DNA from: Amycolatopsis eburnea
GTDB lineage: Bacteria > Actinomycetota > Actinomycetes > Mycobacteriales > Pseudonocardiaceae
DNA: 64,000 nucleotides
Assembly: GCF_003937945.1 (NCBI RefSeq)
Contig: NZ_RSEC01000059.1
Location: 293,422-357,421, forward strand
Direction: 5' to 3'
Shown here: positions 54,753 to 63,874 of the stretch, piece after piece
Numbering within the stretch: the first letter of the stretch is position 1
Layout: every line of letters starts with the position of its first letter
Translations under genes and position numbers: made by a program
Notes under the pieces: generated by a model
Seen by the model: the letters and a program-made list of their open reading frames with translations, nothing else
Database searches by the model: none
What the model was told of the DNA's origin: nothing

Positions 54753-56681
54753 ATGCTGGGTAGGTCAAGACCGGTGCGCGCGCTGCTGGCCGGGTGCGTC
54801 GCCGCAGTGTCGCTCCCGTTGCTCGCACCGGTCGCGCACGCGGAGAGCGGTCCGGCGCCGGCCGGGCGGCAGCGGACCGTGCTCAACGACGTGCACACCG
54901 ACACCGTCGACGTGCAGTACACCGACGGACGCCTGGCGCTGCGCACGCGCGTGGGCAACCAGCCCCACCAGTACTTCGCGCCCGAGGACGTGCTGTTCCA
55001 GTTGCGGGACAACGACGTCTCCCGCATCGCCGTCCCGGAGATCCCGGAGTACTCGTTCCTCGGCGCCGCCGGCACCCCGGTCTGGGTCGCGCCCCAGGTC
55101 CAGGACTTCTCGCTGCTGTTCGCGGGCTGGGACACCGAAAGCCTGAGCGCCGGCACGTTCGCCGGGGACGCGATCGACCTCCGCCTCGCCGGTGTCGCCG
55201 GCCCGGGCGCGCTCGAAGTGTTCCAGACCGACTCCTTCGGCCTGCCGCTGCGGGTGTTCAGCTCCCGCGACGGCGGCCCGAAGTCGTTGCACCAGGCCGT
55301 CGGCAGTCACGTCCACGCGAACTGGGCGTTCAGCGCGCTCGGCCGGTACACGGTGACCTTCGAAGCCACCGCCACCGACACCGCCGGGCACCGGCTCAGT
55401 TCCGGGCTGGTCGACTACACCTGGTACGTCGGCGGTACGTCGGCCGCCGACATCCCGGCCACCGCCACGACCGCCACCCTCACCGCGTCCCCGGCGACCA
55501 CCGCCGTGGGGGAGAACGTCGAGCTGACCGGCACGGTCACCCCGGCCGACGCGGTCGGCTGGGTGGAATTCGCCGACGGCGCCACCGTGCTCGGCCACGC
55601 TCCGGTCGTCGGCGGACAGGCCACTTTGGACACTGTCGCACTGGCGTCCGGCACTCGTTCCCTGACCGCACGGTTCGTCCCGCGGTCCACCACCGACTTC
55701 GCCGAAGCCCGCTCCGCGGCGGTCGAGCACGTCGTGACCGGCGAGGGCACCCCGCCGCCGCCCACCTCGGCGCCGTCATCGACCGCGTCGGCCCCGCCCG
55801 GCACCCAGCCGACGTCCTCCACCCCTGCCTCGTCGCCCGCCGGCGGCGCCCCCGCCCCCGGCACGACAACCAAGCCGTGCGTGCCCGCGGGCCCGGTGAC
55901 CTCGAGCGCCGGGGTCGTCCTGGCCGACGGCCATGCCGACTACGCCGTGCGCCTGGTCGGCGGGAAGCTGGTCTCGCAGGTCAAGGACGGCACCGTCGCG
56001 GGCACCACGACCTGGCGGGCCCCGGGCAGCGTCGTGTTCCACGTCGTGGACAAGGCCGCCACCACCGTGCCCGCGGGCACGCAGTTCTCCTTCCTCGGCA
56101 AGCCGGGTGACCGGATCTGGCAGATCCCGCAGACCCAGCAGGCCGGCGTGCTGTGGCTGGGCTGGAACACCGAGGAGCTGAAGAGCGGCGACGTCAGCGG
56201 AGATGTCACCTGGCGACTGGACGAAGTGGATGGTCCCGGCGCGCTCGCGGTGTTCAAGTTCGACCCCTTCGGCAAGCCGGTGCTCGCGTTCAACAGCGGC
56301 GACGGCGTCCCCGACAGCTACGCCGTCCGGCTCGGCACGCACGCCCACGGCAACTGGACCTTCACCAAGCAGGGCATCTACCACGTCACCTTCACCCACA
56401 GCGCGAAGCTCGCCTCCGGCGCCCAGTCCAGCGACCAGCAGACGGTGACCTTCGCCGTCGGGCCGGCCGACCCGAAGCAGGCGCTGCCGGTCACGACGTC
56501 GACTCCGCCGGCCGGCACCTGCGCGGACGACGTCGCCGCCCGCTCACGCGGAGCCGGGCTGGCATCGACGGGGTTCTCGTTCGCAGGACCGGTTTCGCTG
56601 GCCGGGCTGGCGTTGCTCGGCGGCACGGCCTGCCTGCTCCTGATCCGCCGCCGGAAGTCCGTTGTGGACGGTGAGCGGTGA
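54753..56681 (+). CDS. Cell-wall-anchored repeat protein of a metal ABC cluster
   Basis: 642 residues. Signal peptide (1-30); repeat domain 1 (about 42-225; VHTDTVDVQY, YSFLGAAGTPVW, HVHANWAFSALGRYTVTF); an Ig-like domain (about 232-330; TLTASPATTAVGENVELTGT); a Pro/Ser/Thr linker; repeat domain 2 (about 385-575; GHADYAVRL, FSFLGKPGDRIW, HAHGNWTFTKQGIYHVTF). At the end a sorting signal LASTG, a hydrophobic helix and RRRK. LAxTG is the class E sortase type. Known context of such proteins is the 'anchored repeat' ABC system (TIGR03769-TIGR03773). Probably a surface metal collector. Confidence 0.82.
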   Translation: MLGRSRPVRALLAGCVAAVSLPLLAPVAHAESGPAPAGRQRTVLNDVHTDTVDVQYTDGRLALRTRVGNQPHQYFAPEDVLFQLRDNDVSRIAVPEIPEYSFLGAAGTPVWVAPQVQDFSLLFAGWDTESLSAGTFAGDAIDLRLAGVAGPGALEVFQTDSFGLPLRVFSSRDGGPKSLHQAVGSHVHANWAFSALGRYTVTFEATATDTAGHRLSSGLVDYTWYVGGTSAADIPATATTATLTASPATTAVGENVELTGTVTPADAVGWVEFADGATVLGHAPVVGGQATLDTVALASGTRSLTARFVPRSTTDFAEARSAAVEHVVTGEGTPPPPTSAPSSTASAPPGTQPTSSTPASSPAGGAPAPGTTTKPCVPAGPVTSSAGVVLADGHADYAVRLVGGKLVSQVKDGTVAGTTTWRAPGSVVFHVVDKAATTVPAGTQFSFLGKPGDRIWQIPQTQQAGVLWLGWNTEELKSGDVSGDVTWRLDEVDGPGALAVFKFDPFGKPVLAFNSGDGVPDSYAVRLGTHAHGNWTFTKQGIYHVTFTHSAKLASGAQSSDQQTVTFAVGPADPKQALPVTTSTPPAGTCADDVAARSRGAGLASTGFSFAGPVSLAGLALLGGTACLLLIRRRKSVVDGER

Positions 56682-58201
56682 TGCGGCGAACGATCCCGGT
56701 GCTGCTGGCCGTGGGCGTGCTGGCGACCGCGTGCTCCAGCGGCGCGGCGACCGGCGGGAGGTTGCCGGTGGTCACGACCACCGAGATCCTGGCCGACCTG
56801 GTGCGCAACGTCGGCGGTGAGCGCGTGTCGGTCACCTCGATCGTGCCCTCGGGCGGCGATCCGCACTCCTACGAGCCGACGCCGCGGGACGCGACGAACG
56901 TGGCGAAGGCCGACGTCACCTTCACCAACCACCTGCTGCTCGAAGAACACGCGTTGATCAAGACGATCGACGCGAACGCCCGTCCGGGCACGCCGAACGT
57001 CTCGCTGGCCGAAGCCGCGGAAACCTACGGTGCCACGGTCATGCCACTGGTCGAGGACATCGGCCTGGACGTCGCGTGGCTCGGCCTCGCCGTCCGGGGG
57101 GAAGGCAAGGCCCGGGGCGCGACCCGCACCTCCGACGTCCGGCTGGCCGCGACGAAACTGGAGGGGCCCGGCACGGTGGCGGTCTACCTGACCGAAGCCC
57201 TCGGGCAGCCCGACGTCTACTTCGACTCCGCCGACGGGCTCGACGCGAAGGACACCACGACCCTGCCGCCGGCCGCGCACACCCACCTGAACTGGGCGTT
57301 CAGCGCGCCCGGCGTCTACCGGCTGACGCTGTCGGCGCAGCTGGTCACCGGCCAGGCCGCCTCGGCCCCGATCGGGGAGGGCACGTTCACCTTCGCCGTC
57401 GGCGTCGACCCGCACACCGTGGCGGACAAGCCCGCGATCATCGGGGTGGGGCACACCGACCTGGCCGTCGACCTCGACACCGGCGGCGTCTACGCCTACA
57501 CCGACAGCGGCACCGGGCAGCAGCACCCGGTGCCCGCGAACGACGTCGTCGTCGACGTGCCCAACCGGGCCCTGGAGACGGTTCCGGACGATCCGCGGTT
57601 CGCGTTCCTGGGCAAGCCGGGTGCCTCGATCCACCAGTTGCCCCAAGCGGTGCTCGGCAAGCACGTCCACGGTGAGATCGACCCGCACCTGTGGCAGGAC
57701 GTCCGCAACGCCAAGGCCTACGTGCAGCTGATCCGCGACACCCTCAAGCAGCGCGACCCCCGGGGCGCGGCCACCTACGACGAGAACGCCCGCACCTACT
57801 CCGCCCGGCTCGACGAGCTGGACACCTACCTCCGGCAGCGCATCGCCGGGATCCCGAAGGACCGCCGCCAGTTGATCACGACCCACGACGCCTTCGGCTA
57901 CCTCGCCAAGGCCTACGACCTGACCGTCGCCGGTTTCGTGGTGCCGAACCCGGCCTCGGAACCGAGCGCCGAGCAGGTCCGGAAACTCACCGAGACGATC
58001 CGCAACCTGCACGTGCCGGCCGTGTTCATGGAACCGAACCTCGCCCAGCGCGCGACCGTGCTGACCCAGGTCGCGACCGACCAGCACGTCAAGGTGTGCC
58101 TGCTCTACGGCGACGCCTTCGACGAGCACGCGCGCGACTACCTGGCCATGATGCGGCACAACGCCGACGAGCTGCGCACCTGCCTCGGCGGTGGCGCGTG
58201 A
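56681..58201 (+). CDS. Metal ABC transporter substrate-binding lipoprotein with inserted repeat domain
   Basis: 506 residues from ATG 56681 (TGATG overlap). Lipobox LATAC (Cys18). The ZnuA/TroA fold is split: lobe 1 (about 28-112; VPSGGDPHSYEPTPRD, His62) and lobe 2 (about 330-506; EIDPHLWQDVRNA, His336; ITTHDAFGYLAKAY; LLYGDAFDEHA). Between them lies repeat-type sequence in swapped order: first the C-terminal half (GPGTVAVYLTEALGQPDVYF; HTHLNWAFSAPGVYRL), then the N-terminal half (GVGHTDLAVDLDTGG; FAFLGKPGASIHQLPQ). The insert sits where ZnuA has its His-rich loop. Binds zinc or manganese for the permease encoded downstream. Confidence 0.85.
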   Translation: MRRTIPVLLAVGVLATACSSGAATGGRLPVVTTTEILADLVRNVGGERVSVTSIVPSGGDPHSYEPTPRDATNVAKADVTFTNHLLLEEHALIKTIDANARPGTPNVSLAEAAETYGATVMPLVEDIGLDVAWLGLAVRGEGKARGATRTSDVRLAATKLEGPGTVAVYLTEALGQPDVYFDSADGLDAKDTTTLPPAAHTHLNWAFSAPGVYRLTLSAQLVTGQAASAPIGEGTFTFAVGVDPHTVADKPAIIGVGHTDLAVDLDTGGVYAYTDSGTGQQHPVPANDVVVDVPNRALETVPDDPRFAFLGKPGASIHQLPQAVLGKHVHGEIDPHLWQDVRNAKAYVQLIRDTLKQRDPRGAATYDENARTYSARLDELDTYLRQRIAGIPKDRRQLITTHDAFGYLAKAYDLTVAGFVVPNPASEPSAEQVRKLTETIRNLHVPAVFMEPNLAQRATVLTQVATDQHVKVCLLYGDAFDEHARDYLAMMRHNADELRTCLGGGA

Positions 58202-59016
58202 TCCTTCGCCTCGCTGCCCTGACCCTCGCGGCTGCCCTCGCCCCGTCGCCGGTCGCGGCTGCCACCCCCGCGCAGCCGACGGTCATCGCTGACGGCCACG
58301 TGGACATGGGGCCCCGGATGGTCGACGGTGCCTGGAAGATCCAGGTCCGCGACGACACCACCCAGCCCGCGACCTGGCGCCCGCTGCCCGATGTCGTCCT
58401 GCACGCCGTGTCGGCGGCGAAGAGGGAAGTGCCGACGGGCGCGGAGTACGCGTTCCTCGGCGCACCCGGTGCGCCGGTCTGGCTGCTCCCGCAGGTCCAG
58501 CGGCCCGGCGTGCTGTGGCCGGGGTGGAACACGCAGGACCCGTCCATCGCGGGGATGGTCGATCGCGAAGTCACCTGGCGGCTGCACACCGTCGCCGGGC
58601 CGGGCCGGTTCGCTTTGTTCCTCAACGGGAACTTCGGCAAGCCCCAGGAGGTGTTCGACAGCACCCGGCCCTTCCCCCAGGAAACCGGTATCGAGAAGGC
58701 TTCGCACGTCCACGGCAACTGGGCCTTCTCGGCGGCCGGCGCGTACACCCTGGACATCGAGATGCTCACCGCCGCGCCGGACGGGAAAACCCTCAGCGAT
58801 CGAGAACAGCTGCGGATCTACGTCGGTGACGGCCAACCGGCAGCCGCGTTCGCGGCGGCCACTTCCCGGACGCCTACCTCGGCTCCCGCCACCGTGTCGC
58901 AGGAGGACAGCGCGACCTCGGGAGGCTGGTGGTACGCGCTCGGCGCCGTGATCATCCTGGCCGCGCTGGTGTTCGCGGTCCTGGCCCGGACCCGGCGCGG
59001 CAGGAGCGACTCGTGA
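58198..59016 (+). CDS. Membrane-anchored surface-repeat protein of the metal ABC cluster
   Basis: 272 residues from the GTG at 58198 (GTGA overlap). A signal peptide (ending PVAAAT) is followed by one repeat domain (DGHVDMGPRMVDG; YAFLGAPGAPVWLLPQVQRP; LWPGWNTQD; HVHGNWAFSAAGAYTLDI). A Ser/Thr-rich stem, a C-terminal transmembrane helix (WWYALGAVIILAALVFAVLA) and a basic tail complete it. No sorting motif, so it stays in the membrane next to the permease. May pass metal from the wall protein to the binding protein (inference). Confidence 0.8.
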   Translation: MILRLAALTLAAALAPSPVAAATPAQPTVIADGHVDMGPRMVDGAWKIQVRDDTTQPATWRPLPDVVLHAVSAAKREVPTGAEYAFLGAPGAPVWLLPQVQRPGVLWPGWNTQDPSIAGMVDREVTWRLHTVAGPGRFALFLNGNFGKPQEVFDSTRPFPQETGIEKASHVHGNWAFSAAGAYTLDIEMLTAAPDGKTLSDREQLRIYVGDGQPAAAFAAATSRTPTSAPATVSQEDSATSGGWWYALGAVIILAALVFAVLARTRRGRSDS

Positions 59017-59735
59017 CAGCCCTGGAGATCACCGGCCTGAGCGTCCGGATCGGCGGCCGGGACGCACTGTCCGAAGTGGACCTGAGGCTGGGGGACCGTG
59101 AACTGGTCGGGCTGATCGGCCCCAACGGCGCGGGCAAGACCACGCTCCTGCGCGCCGTCCTCGGTCTGCTCCCGGCCACGGCCGGGACGATCCGGCTCGA
59201 CGGCACGATCGGCTACGTCCCGCAGCGCCACGAGTTCGCGTGGGACTTCCCGATCTCGGTGGAGAAAGCCGTGCTCACCGGCCGCACCTCGGCCATCGGC
59301 TTCCTCCGCCGTCCGCGCCGGGACGACCGCGACGCCGTCCGCGACGCGCTGCGCCGGGTCGACCTGACCGGCCTGGCCCGCCGCCCGATCGGGGAGCTGT
59401 CCGGCGGGCAGCGGCAGCGGGTGCTCGTGGCCCGCGCGCTGGCCGTCCGGCCGCGGCTGCTCCTGCTGGACGAGCCGTTCACCGGGCTCGACGTGCCCAC
59501 CCAGGAACTGCTCACCGGCCTGTTCCGGACCTTGACCGACGAGGGCAACGCCGTGCTGATGACCACGCACGACTTGCCCGCCGCGGCCGCGTTGTGCGAC
59601 CGGCTGTGCCTGCTCAACCGCACCATCGTCGCCGACGGGCCACCCGGGGAGCTGCGGGATCCCGAAGTGTGGCTGCGCGCGTTCGGCGTCACCCGGTCCG
59701 ACCAGCTCATCCACTCCTTGGGGATCGCCCGATGA
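59013..59735 (+). CDS. Metal ABC transporter ATPase (anchored repeat type)
   Basis: 240 residues from a GTG at 59013. Walker A LIGPNGAGKTTLLR, Q-loop IGYVPQRHEFAWDFPISVEK (as in ZnuC/MntB relatives), signature ELSGGQRQRVLVARAL, Walker B RLLLLDEPFTGLD and switch His in MTTHDLPAA. Complete ATPase of the zinc/manganese class. Overlaps both neighbours by 4 nt. Confidence 0.87.
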   Translation: MTALEITGLSVRIGGRDALSEVDLRLGDRELVGLIGPNGAGKTTLLRAVLGLLPATAGTIRLDGTIGYVPQRHEFAWDFPISVEKAVLTGRTSAIGFLRRPRRDDRDAVRDALRRVDLTGLARRPIGELSGGQRQRVLVARALAVRPRLLLLDEPFTGLDVPTQELLTGLFRTLTDEGNAVLMTTHDLPAAAALCDRLCLLNRTIVADGPPGELRDPEVWLRAFGVTRSDQLIHSLGIAR

Positions 59736-60631
59736 TCGACTTCCTGCTCGCGCCGTGGGAGCACGAGTTCATGCGCCGCGCGTTCCTCGTCGCGATGATG
59801 TCCGGCGTGGTCTGCGGCGTCATCGGCAGCCACGTCGTGTTGCGCGGCATGGCCTTCATCGGCGACGCGGTGTCGCACTCGGTGTTCCCCGGCGTCGCGA
59901 TCGCGTTCGTGTTCCGGTTCGACCTCGCGCTCGGCGGGGCGATCGCCGGGCTGCTGACCGCGTTGAGCGTCGCGGTGTTCGCGCAGAACAAGCGGCTCAA
60001 GGAAGACACCGTGATCGGGGTGTTCTTCGCCGCGGCGTTCGGCCTCGGCATCGTGATCCTCTCCAGCGCGCCCGGTTACTCCGGCTCGCTGGAGTCGTTC
60101 CTGTTCGGCCAGATCCTCGGCATCAGCGACGGCGACGTCCGTGTCGTCGCGATCGCCGGCGCGGTCCTGCTGGTCGCCGCGGCCGTCCTGCACAAGGAAC
60201 TGGTCACCGTCAGCCTCGACCGGGAGACCGCCCGGGCGCTGGGCGTGCGGGTGTTCGGGTTCGACATCGCGCTCTACACGATGGTCACGGTCGCGATCGT
60301 GATCTCGCTGCAGGCGGTGGGCAACATCCTGGTGCTGGCCCTGCTGATCACCCCGGCCGCGTGCGCGCGGCTGCTCACCGACCGCCTCGGCGTCATGATG
60401 GTGCTGGCGCCGGTGATCGGGATGCTGTCGGCGGCGGTCGGGTTGTACCTGTCCTACTCGCTCAACCTCGCCGCCGGCGGCCTGATCGTGCTGGTCGCCA
60501 CCGCGGTGTTCCTGGTGTGCTGGGTGTTCGCCCCGCGGCACGGCGTCCTCGCCCGGTTCCGCCCTGGAGATGCCCGGGGCGGAACCGGCGTGGGAGCCGA
60601 GCGACGGTTCCGGCGGGCTAGCCGACCGTGA
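59732..60631 (+). CDS. Metal ABC transporter permease (anchored repeat type)
   Basis: 299 residues. ABC-3 family: about eight TM segments, with AFLVAMMSGVVCGVIGSHVV, LRGMAFIGDAVSHSVFPGVA (the conserved D-x-x-SH signature), GVFFAAAFGLGIVILSS and DRETARALGVRVFGFDIALY (coupling loop). The basic C-terminal tail is longer than usual (about 25 residues). Its stop overlaps the end of the convergent dehydrogenase gene by 14 nt. Confidence 0.87.
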   Translation: MIDFLLAPWEHEFMRRAFLVAMMSGVVCGVIGSHVVLRGMAFIGDAVSHSVFPGVAIAFVFRFDLALGGAIAGLLTALSVAVFAQNKRLKEDTVIGVFFAAAFGLGIVILSSAPGYSGSLESFLFGQILGISDGDVRVVAIAGAVLLVAAAVLHKELVTVSLDRETARALGVRVFGFDIALYTMVTVAIVISLQAVGNILVLALLITPAACARLLTDRLGVMMVLAPVIGMLSAAVGLYLSYSLNLAAGGLIVLVATAVFLVCWVFAPRHGVLARFRPGDARGGTGVGAERRFRRASRP

Positions 60632-62684
60632 CCCGCAGGATCTTGTTGTGGCTGTTGTGCGGTGTGCTGTCCTTGTCGCCGTCGACACTCGTCGCCAGCC
60701 ACATCTGGCCGCCCGGCGCCGGTTCGACGGTGCGGAGCCTGCCGTAGGTGCCGTTGAAGAACGTCTGGAAGTTGGTCAGCGAGCTGCCGCTGATGACCGC
60801 CCGGTAGAGGCGTGCCCCGCGCTGGCAGGCGACGTACAGCGCGTCGTGGATGATCGTGATCCCGCTGCACGAGCCCTGCGCCACCGGGTAGGTCTTCTTC
60901 GGCGCGATGAACCCCGCGGTGCCGCACGAACCCGACGTCCCTTCGCACGTCGGCCAGCCGTAGTTGCCGCCCTTCACGATCAGGTTCGTCTCGTCCATGA
61001 TGCTGTTGCCGAACTCCTGCTCCCACAGCCTGCCCTGCGAGTCGAACGCCAGGCCCTGGACGTTCCGGTGCCCGTAGCTCCACACCGCGTTGTGGAACGG
61101 GTTGTCCGTGGGGATCGTGCCGTCGGGGTTGATCCGCAGCACCTTCCCGTTGGGGCTGCTGGTGTTCGACGCGTTGTCGCCGTTCTGCGCGTCACCCGTG
61201 CCGGCGAACAGGTAGCGGCCGTCCGGGCTGAAGCGCAGCCGGCCGCCGTTGTGGAACTTGTTGCGGGCGATGCCGGTCAGCAGGATCTGCTCGGTGCTGG
61301 TGGTCAGCGAATCGGCCGCCGGGTCGTACTTGATCCGCACGATCCGGTTGTCGTTCGGCGACGTGTGCATGATGTAGAGCCAGTGGTCGGAGCCGAACGA
61401 CGCCGGGTTGATCTCCAGCCCGGTCAGGCCGCCTTCGCCGTCGGTGCTCTGGACGTTCGGCACGGTGCCGATGGTCTTCTTCGCGCCGGTCTTCGGGTTC
61501 AGGTGGACGATCGAGTGCGCGTCACGCTGGTTGTAGAGGATCGTGCCGTCGGGCAGGGTGACCAGGCCCCACACGACGTCGTCGTCGGTCCCGACCTGCG
61601 TCGCGCCGCAGACGCCCTGCGACGGCGTGCAGTTCGACCCGCCGGTCGTCGTGACGTCCACGGCCGGCGTGCTCGGCTCGCTGAGGTTCCCGTTCCCGTC
61701 GACGGCCCGCACCTGCAGGTGGTAGGCGGTGCTCGGGGTCAGCCCGCCGAGCGTGGTGCTCGTCGTGTCGGCCGTGCCGATCTGCGTGCCGCTGTTGTAG
61801 ATCCGGTAGCCGGTGACGCCGACGTCGTCGGTCGAGGCGGTCCACGCCAGCCCGATCGAGGTGCTGTTGACCGCGGTGGTGTGCACGTCCGCCGGCGCCG
61901 ACGGCGGCGTGTGGTCGTCGGACGGTGGTGTCTTCACGGTCAGGGTGCCGCTGGCCTGCGAGACGTTCCCGGCCGCGTCCCGCGCGTTGACGTAGAAGCC
62001 GTAGCTGCCGTTGGGGCTGAGGTTGCCACAGGTTGCGGTGAGGGCGCCGGTCGTGCTCGCGCAGAGCTGGCCGTCCCGGTAGACGTCGTATCCGGCGACG
62101 CCCTCGTCGTCGGTCGCCGCGGTCCACGAGACGGTGGCGCTCGTGGGTGTGACCCCGACGAGCGTCGGCGTGCCGGGCGGCGACGGCGGCACGACGTCGC
62201 CTGCCGCCCCGTAGACGCCGAACTCCTGCAGCGAATAGCCCTTCGACGCGTCGGTGCGGCAGCGTTTCGTACCGTAGACCCGCACGTAGCGGCCGGTGCC
62301 ATCGAGGGAGGTCAGGTCTTCGACGCCACCCTTTCCGGCGGTGGTGGCGTAGATCCGCGTCCACGTCGCGTGGTCGTTCGAGGTGTCGATCTCGTAGGCG
62401 GTGGCACACGAGGCATCCCACTGCAGCCGGACGCGGCTCACGTGCACGGCCGCCCCGAGGTCGACGTAGATCCACTGCGGATCGACGCCGGCGGCGCTCG
62501 CCCACCGCGTCGCCGAGTCACCATCGACGGCGGCCGGCGCCGGGCAGCACCCGCCCGCCGAGGACGCGGTGACCGGTTTTCCCTGCGACAGCAAGGGATC
62601 CGCGGCCAGCGCGGGCCCGGTAGTGGCGAGCGTTCCGGCGACGAGCGCGGCGACGACCGCCGCCACCCGGATCCGTCTGGTCAT
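60618..62684 (-). CDS. Secreted glucose/sorbosone dehydrogenase-like protein with F5/8C and FN3 domains
   Basis: 688 residues from the ATG at 62684 (AGGAGG upstream on this strand). Signal peptide (about 1-28); F5/8-type C (discoidin) carbohydrate-binding domain (about 32-160; AVDGDSATRWASA, WIYVDLGAAVHVSRVRLQW); two fibronectin type III domains (about 168-255 and 264-350); then a PQQ-dependent sugar-dehydrogenase beta-propeller (about 365-688; VWGLVTLPDGTILYNQRDA, GLEINPASF, YGHRNVQGLAFD, GNYGWPTCEG). Probably oxidises a sugar or polysaccharide end outside the cell; the cofactor is PQQ in the family, not provable here. Confidence 0.84.
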   Translation of the reverse strand: MTRRIRVAAVVAALVAGTLATTGPALAADPLLSQGKPVTASSAGGCCPAPAAVDGDSATRWASAAGVDPQWIYVDLGAAVHVSRVRLQWDASCATAYEIDTSNDHATWTRIYATTAGKGGVEDLTSLDGTGRYVRVYGTKRCRTDASKGYSLQEFGVYGAAGDVVPPSPPGTPTLVGVTPTSATVSWTAATDDEGVAGYDVYRDGQLCASTTGALTATCGNLSPNGSYGFYVNARDAAGNVSQASGTLTVKTPPSDDHTPPSAPADVHTTAVNSTSIGLAWTASTDDVGVTGYRIYNSGTQIGTADTTSTTLGGLTPSTAYHLQVRAVDGNGNLSEPSTPAVDVTTTGGSNCTPSQGVCGATQVGTDDDVVWGLVTLPDGTILYNQRDAHSIVHLNPKTGAKKTIGTVPNVQSTDGEGGLTGLEINPASFGSDHWLYIMHTSPNDNRIVRIKYDPAADSLTTSTEQILLTGIARNKFHNGGRLRFSPDGRYLFAGTGDAQNGDNASNTSSPNGKVLRINPDGTIPTDNPFHNAVWSYGHRNVQGLAFDSQGRLWEQEFGNSIMDETNLIVKGGNYGWPTCEGTSGSCGTAGFIAPKKTYPVAQGSCSGITIIHDALYVACQRGARLYRAVISGSSLTNFQTFFNGTYGRLRTVEPAPGGQMWLATSVDGDKDSTPHNSHNKILRVTVG

Positions 62685-62895
62685 CCCGTCCTCCTGCGCA
62701 GTCGTGGCCCCCGGTCCGCGCACGCGCACGCCCGTTCCCGTCGGCGAACGACCCGTCGGCACAGGCGGAGGCGGACACCTGACGACGAGGGCGGGGTTCT
62801 CCGGGCCCGGGACCGACCTGGAGCCAGGGCGATCTCGGATCGACCCTACGAGCGGGACGTCCGGCTGGTCAACCGGCGCCGCACCGGCGTCCCGC

Positions 62896-63867
62896 TCACC
62901 GAAATCCGCGGACGTATCCGTCGCGCCGGATGCCGGCGACGAGTTTCTCCCAGTTCCGGTACGCGATGAGCTCGCGCTCGGCCGTGCCGATGGTTGCGGT
63001 GTCCAAAAAGGCCCGTGCGGATCCCGCACGTTCGCGGTTGAACGGGTAGTCGGAGGCGTACATGATCCGCTCCGCTCCCACTGTTTCCCGGCTCCACCGC
63101 AGGTATTTGTGGCTGGCGATGCCGCCCGGGGTGATGAAAATGTTGGTGCGGAAGTAATCCGCGATCGGGCGCCGAAGGGTGACGAGCGCGTCCACGGCGG
63201 CGACGCGGTCGAGGTAGAACAGCACGACTTCGCCCCAGTGCCCCAGGATGAGCTGCAAGCCGGGAAACCGGTTGAAGACACCCGCGATGATCATCCGCAG
63301 GACGGTCAGGCCGGCGTCGTAGTGCCAGCCGAACGTGCCGGTGGCCAGCATGCTGTCCACCGGCTCGCCGAACCGGCGGTAGTACGCGTCGGTGACGCTG
63401 GGCACCGGCGCGCGAGGATGCAGGTAGACCGGAGCACGCAGGTCCTCGGCGGCTTCGTAGATGTCCCAGAATTCGCCTGCGTCCAGGGCTCGGCCGCCGG
63501 AGTGCGCGTTCACCAGCGTTCCGGAGAATCCGAGTTCGGTGACCGCGCGCCGCAGTTCGTCGGCCGCGGCTGCCGGCGCCGGGGTGGCCAGCGTCGCGAA
63601 CCCCTGCAGGCGTTCGGGATGGCGGCGGACCGCTGCCGCGAGGCCGTCGTTGACGGCCACCTGCAGGGCGACCGCCTCGGCGGCGGGGAGGTTCTGCAGG
63701 CCGGGAGTCGTCAGGGACAGCACCGCCGTATCGATCCCGGCGTCATCCATGGCCGCGATCCGCCCGTCGCCGACGTCGAGTAGCGCGGGAATGTCCAGTG
63801 CCCGTTTCAGCATCGGCTCGGCCACCTCGGCGGTGAGGAAGTGCTCCTCCAGTCCGTAGAGCCGCAT
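62896..63867 (-). CDS. Amidohydrolase-2 family protein (gamma-resorcylate decarboxylase/ACMSD-like)
   Basis: 323 residues from the ATG at 63867; this start gives the family opening RLYGLEEHFLTAEV, in which the Glu-x-His replaces the H-x-H of other amidohydrolases, as in 2,6-dihydroxybenzoate decarboxylases. Later ligands are YLHPRAPVP, LILGHWGEVVLFYLDR and MYASDYPFNRE (His, His, Asp). It would decarboxylate a dihydroxybenzoate without oxygen. It lies 8 nt after the partial gene upstream, outside the operator-marked island. Confidence 0.82.
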   Translation of the reverse strand: MRLYGLEEHFLTAEVAEPMLKRALDIPALLDVGDGRIAAMDDAGIDTAVLSLTTPGLQNLPAAEAVALQVAVNDGLAAAVRRHPERLQGFATLATPAPAAAADELRRAVTELGFSGTLVNAHSGGRALDAGEFWDIYEAAEDLRAPVYLHPRAPVPSVTDAYYRRFGEPVDSMLATGTFGWHYDAGLTVLRMIIAGVFNRFPGLQLILGHWGEVVLFYLDRVAAVDALVTLRRPIADYFRTNIFITPGGIASHKYLRWSRETVGAERIMYASDYPFNRERAGSARAFLDTATIGTAERELIAYRNWEKLVAGIRRDGYVRGFR

Positions 63868-63874
63868 CGCGGCG

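Noticed and set aside
62569..63783. A 404-residue plus-strand frame opposite the amidohydrolase
   Set aside because: Antisense of a gene with intact metal motifs; low-complexity translation.
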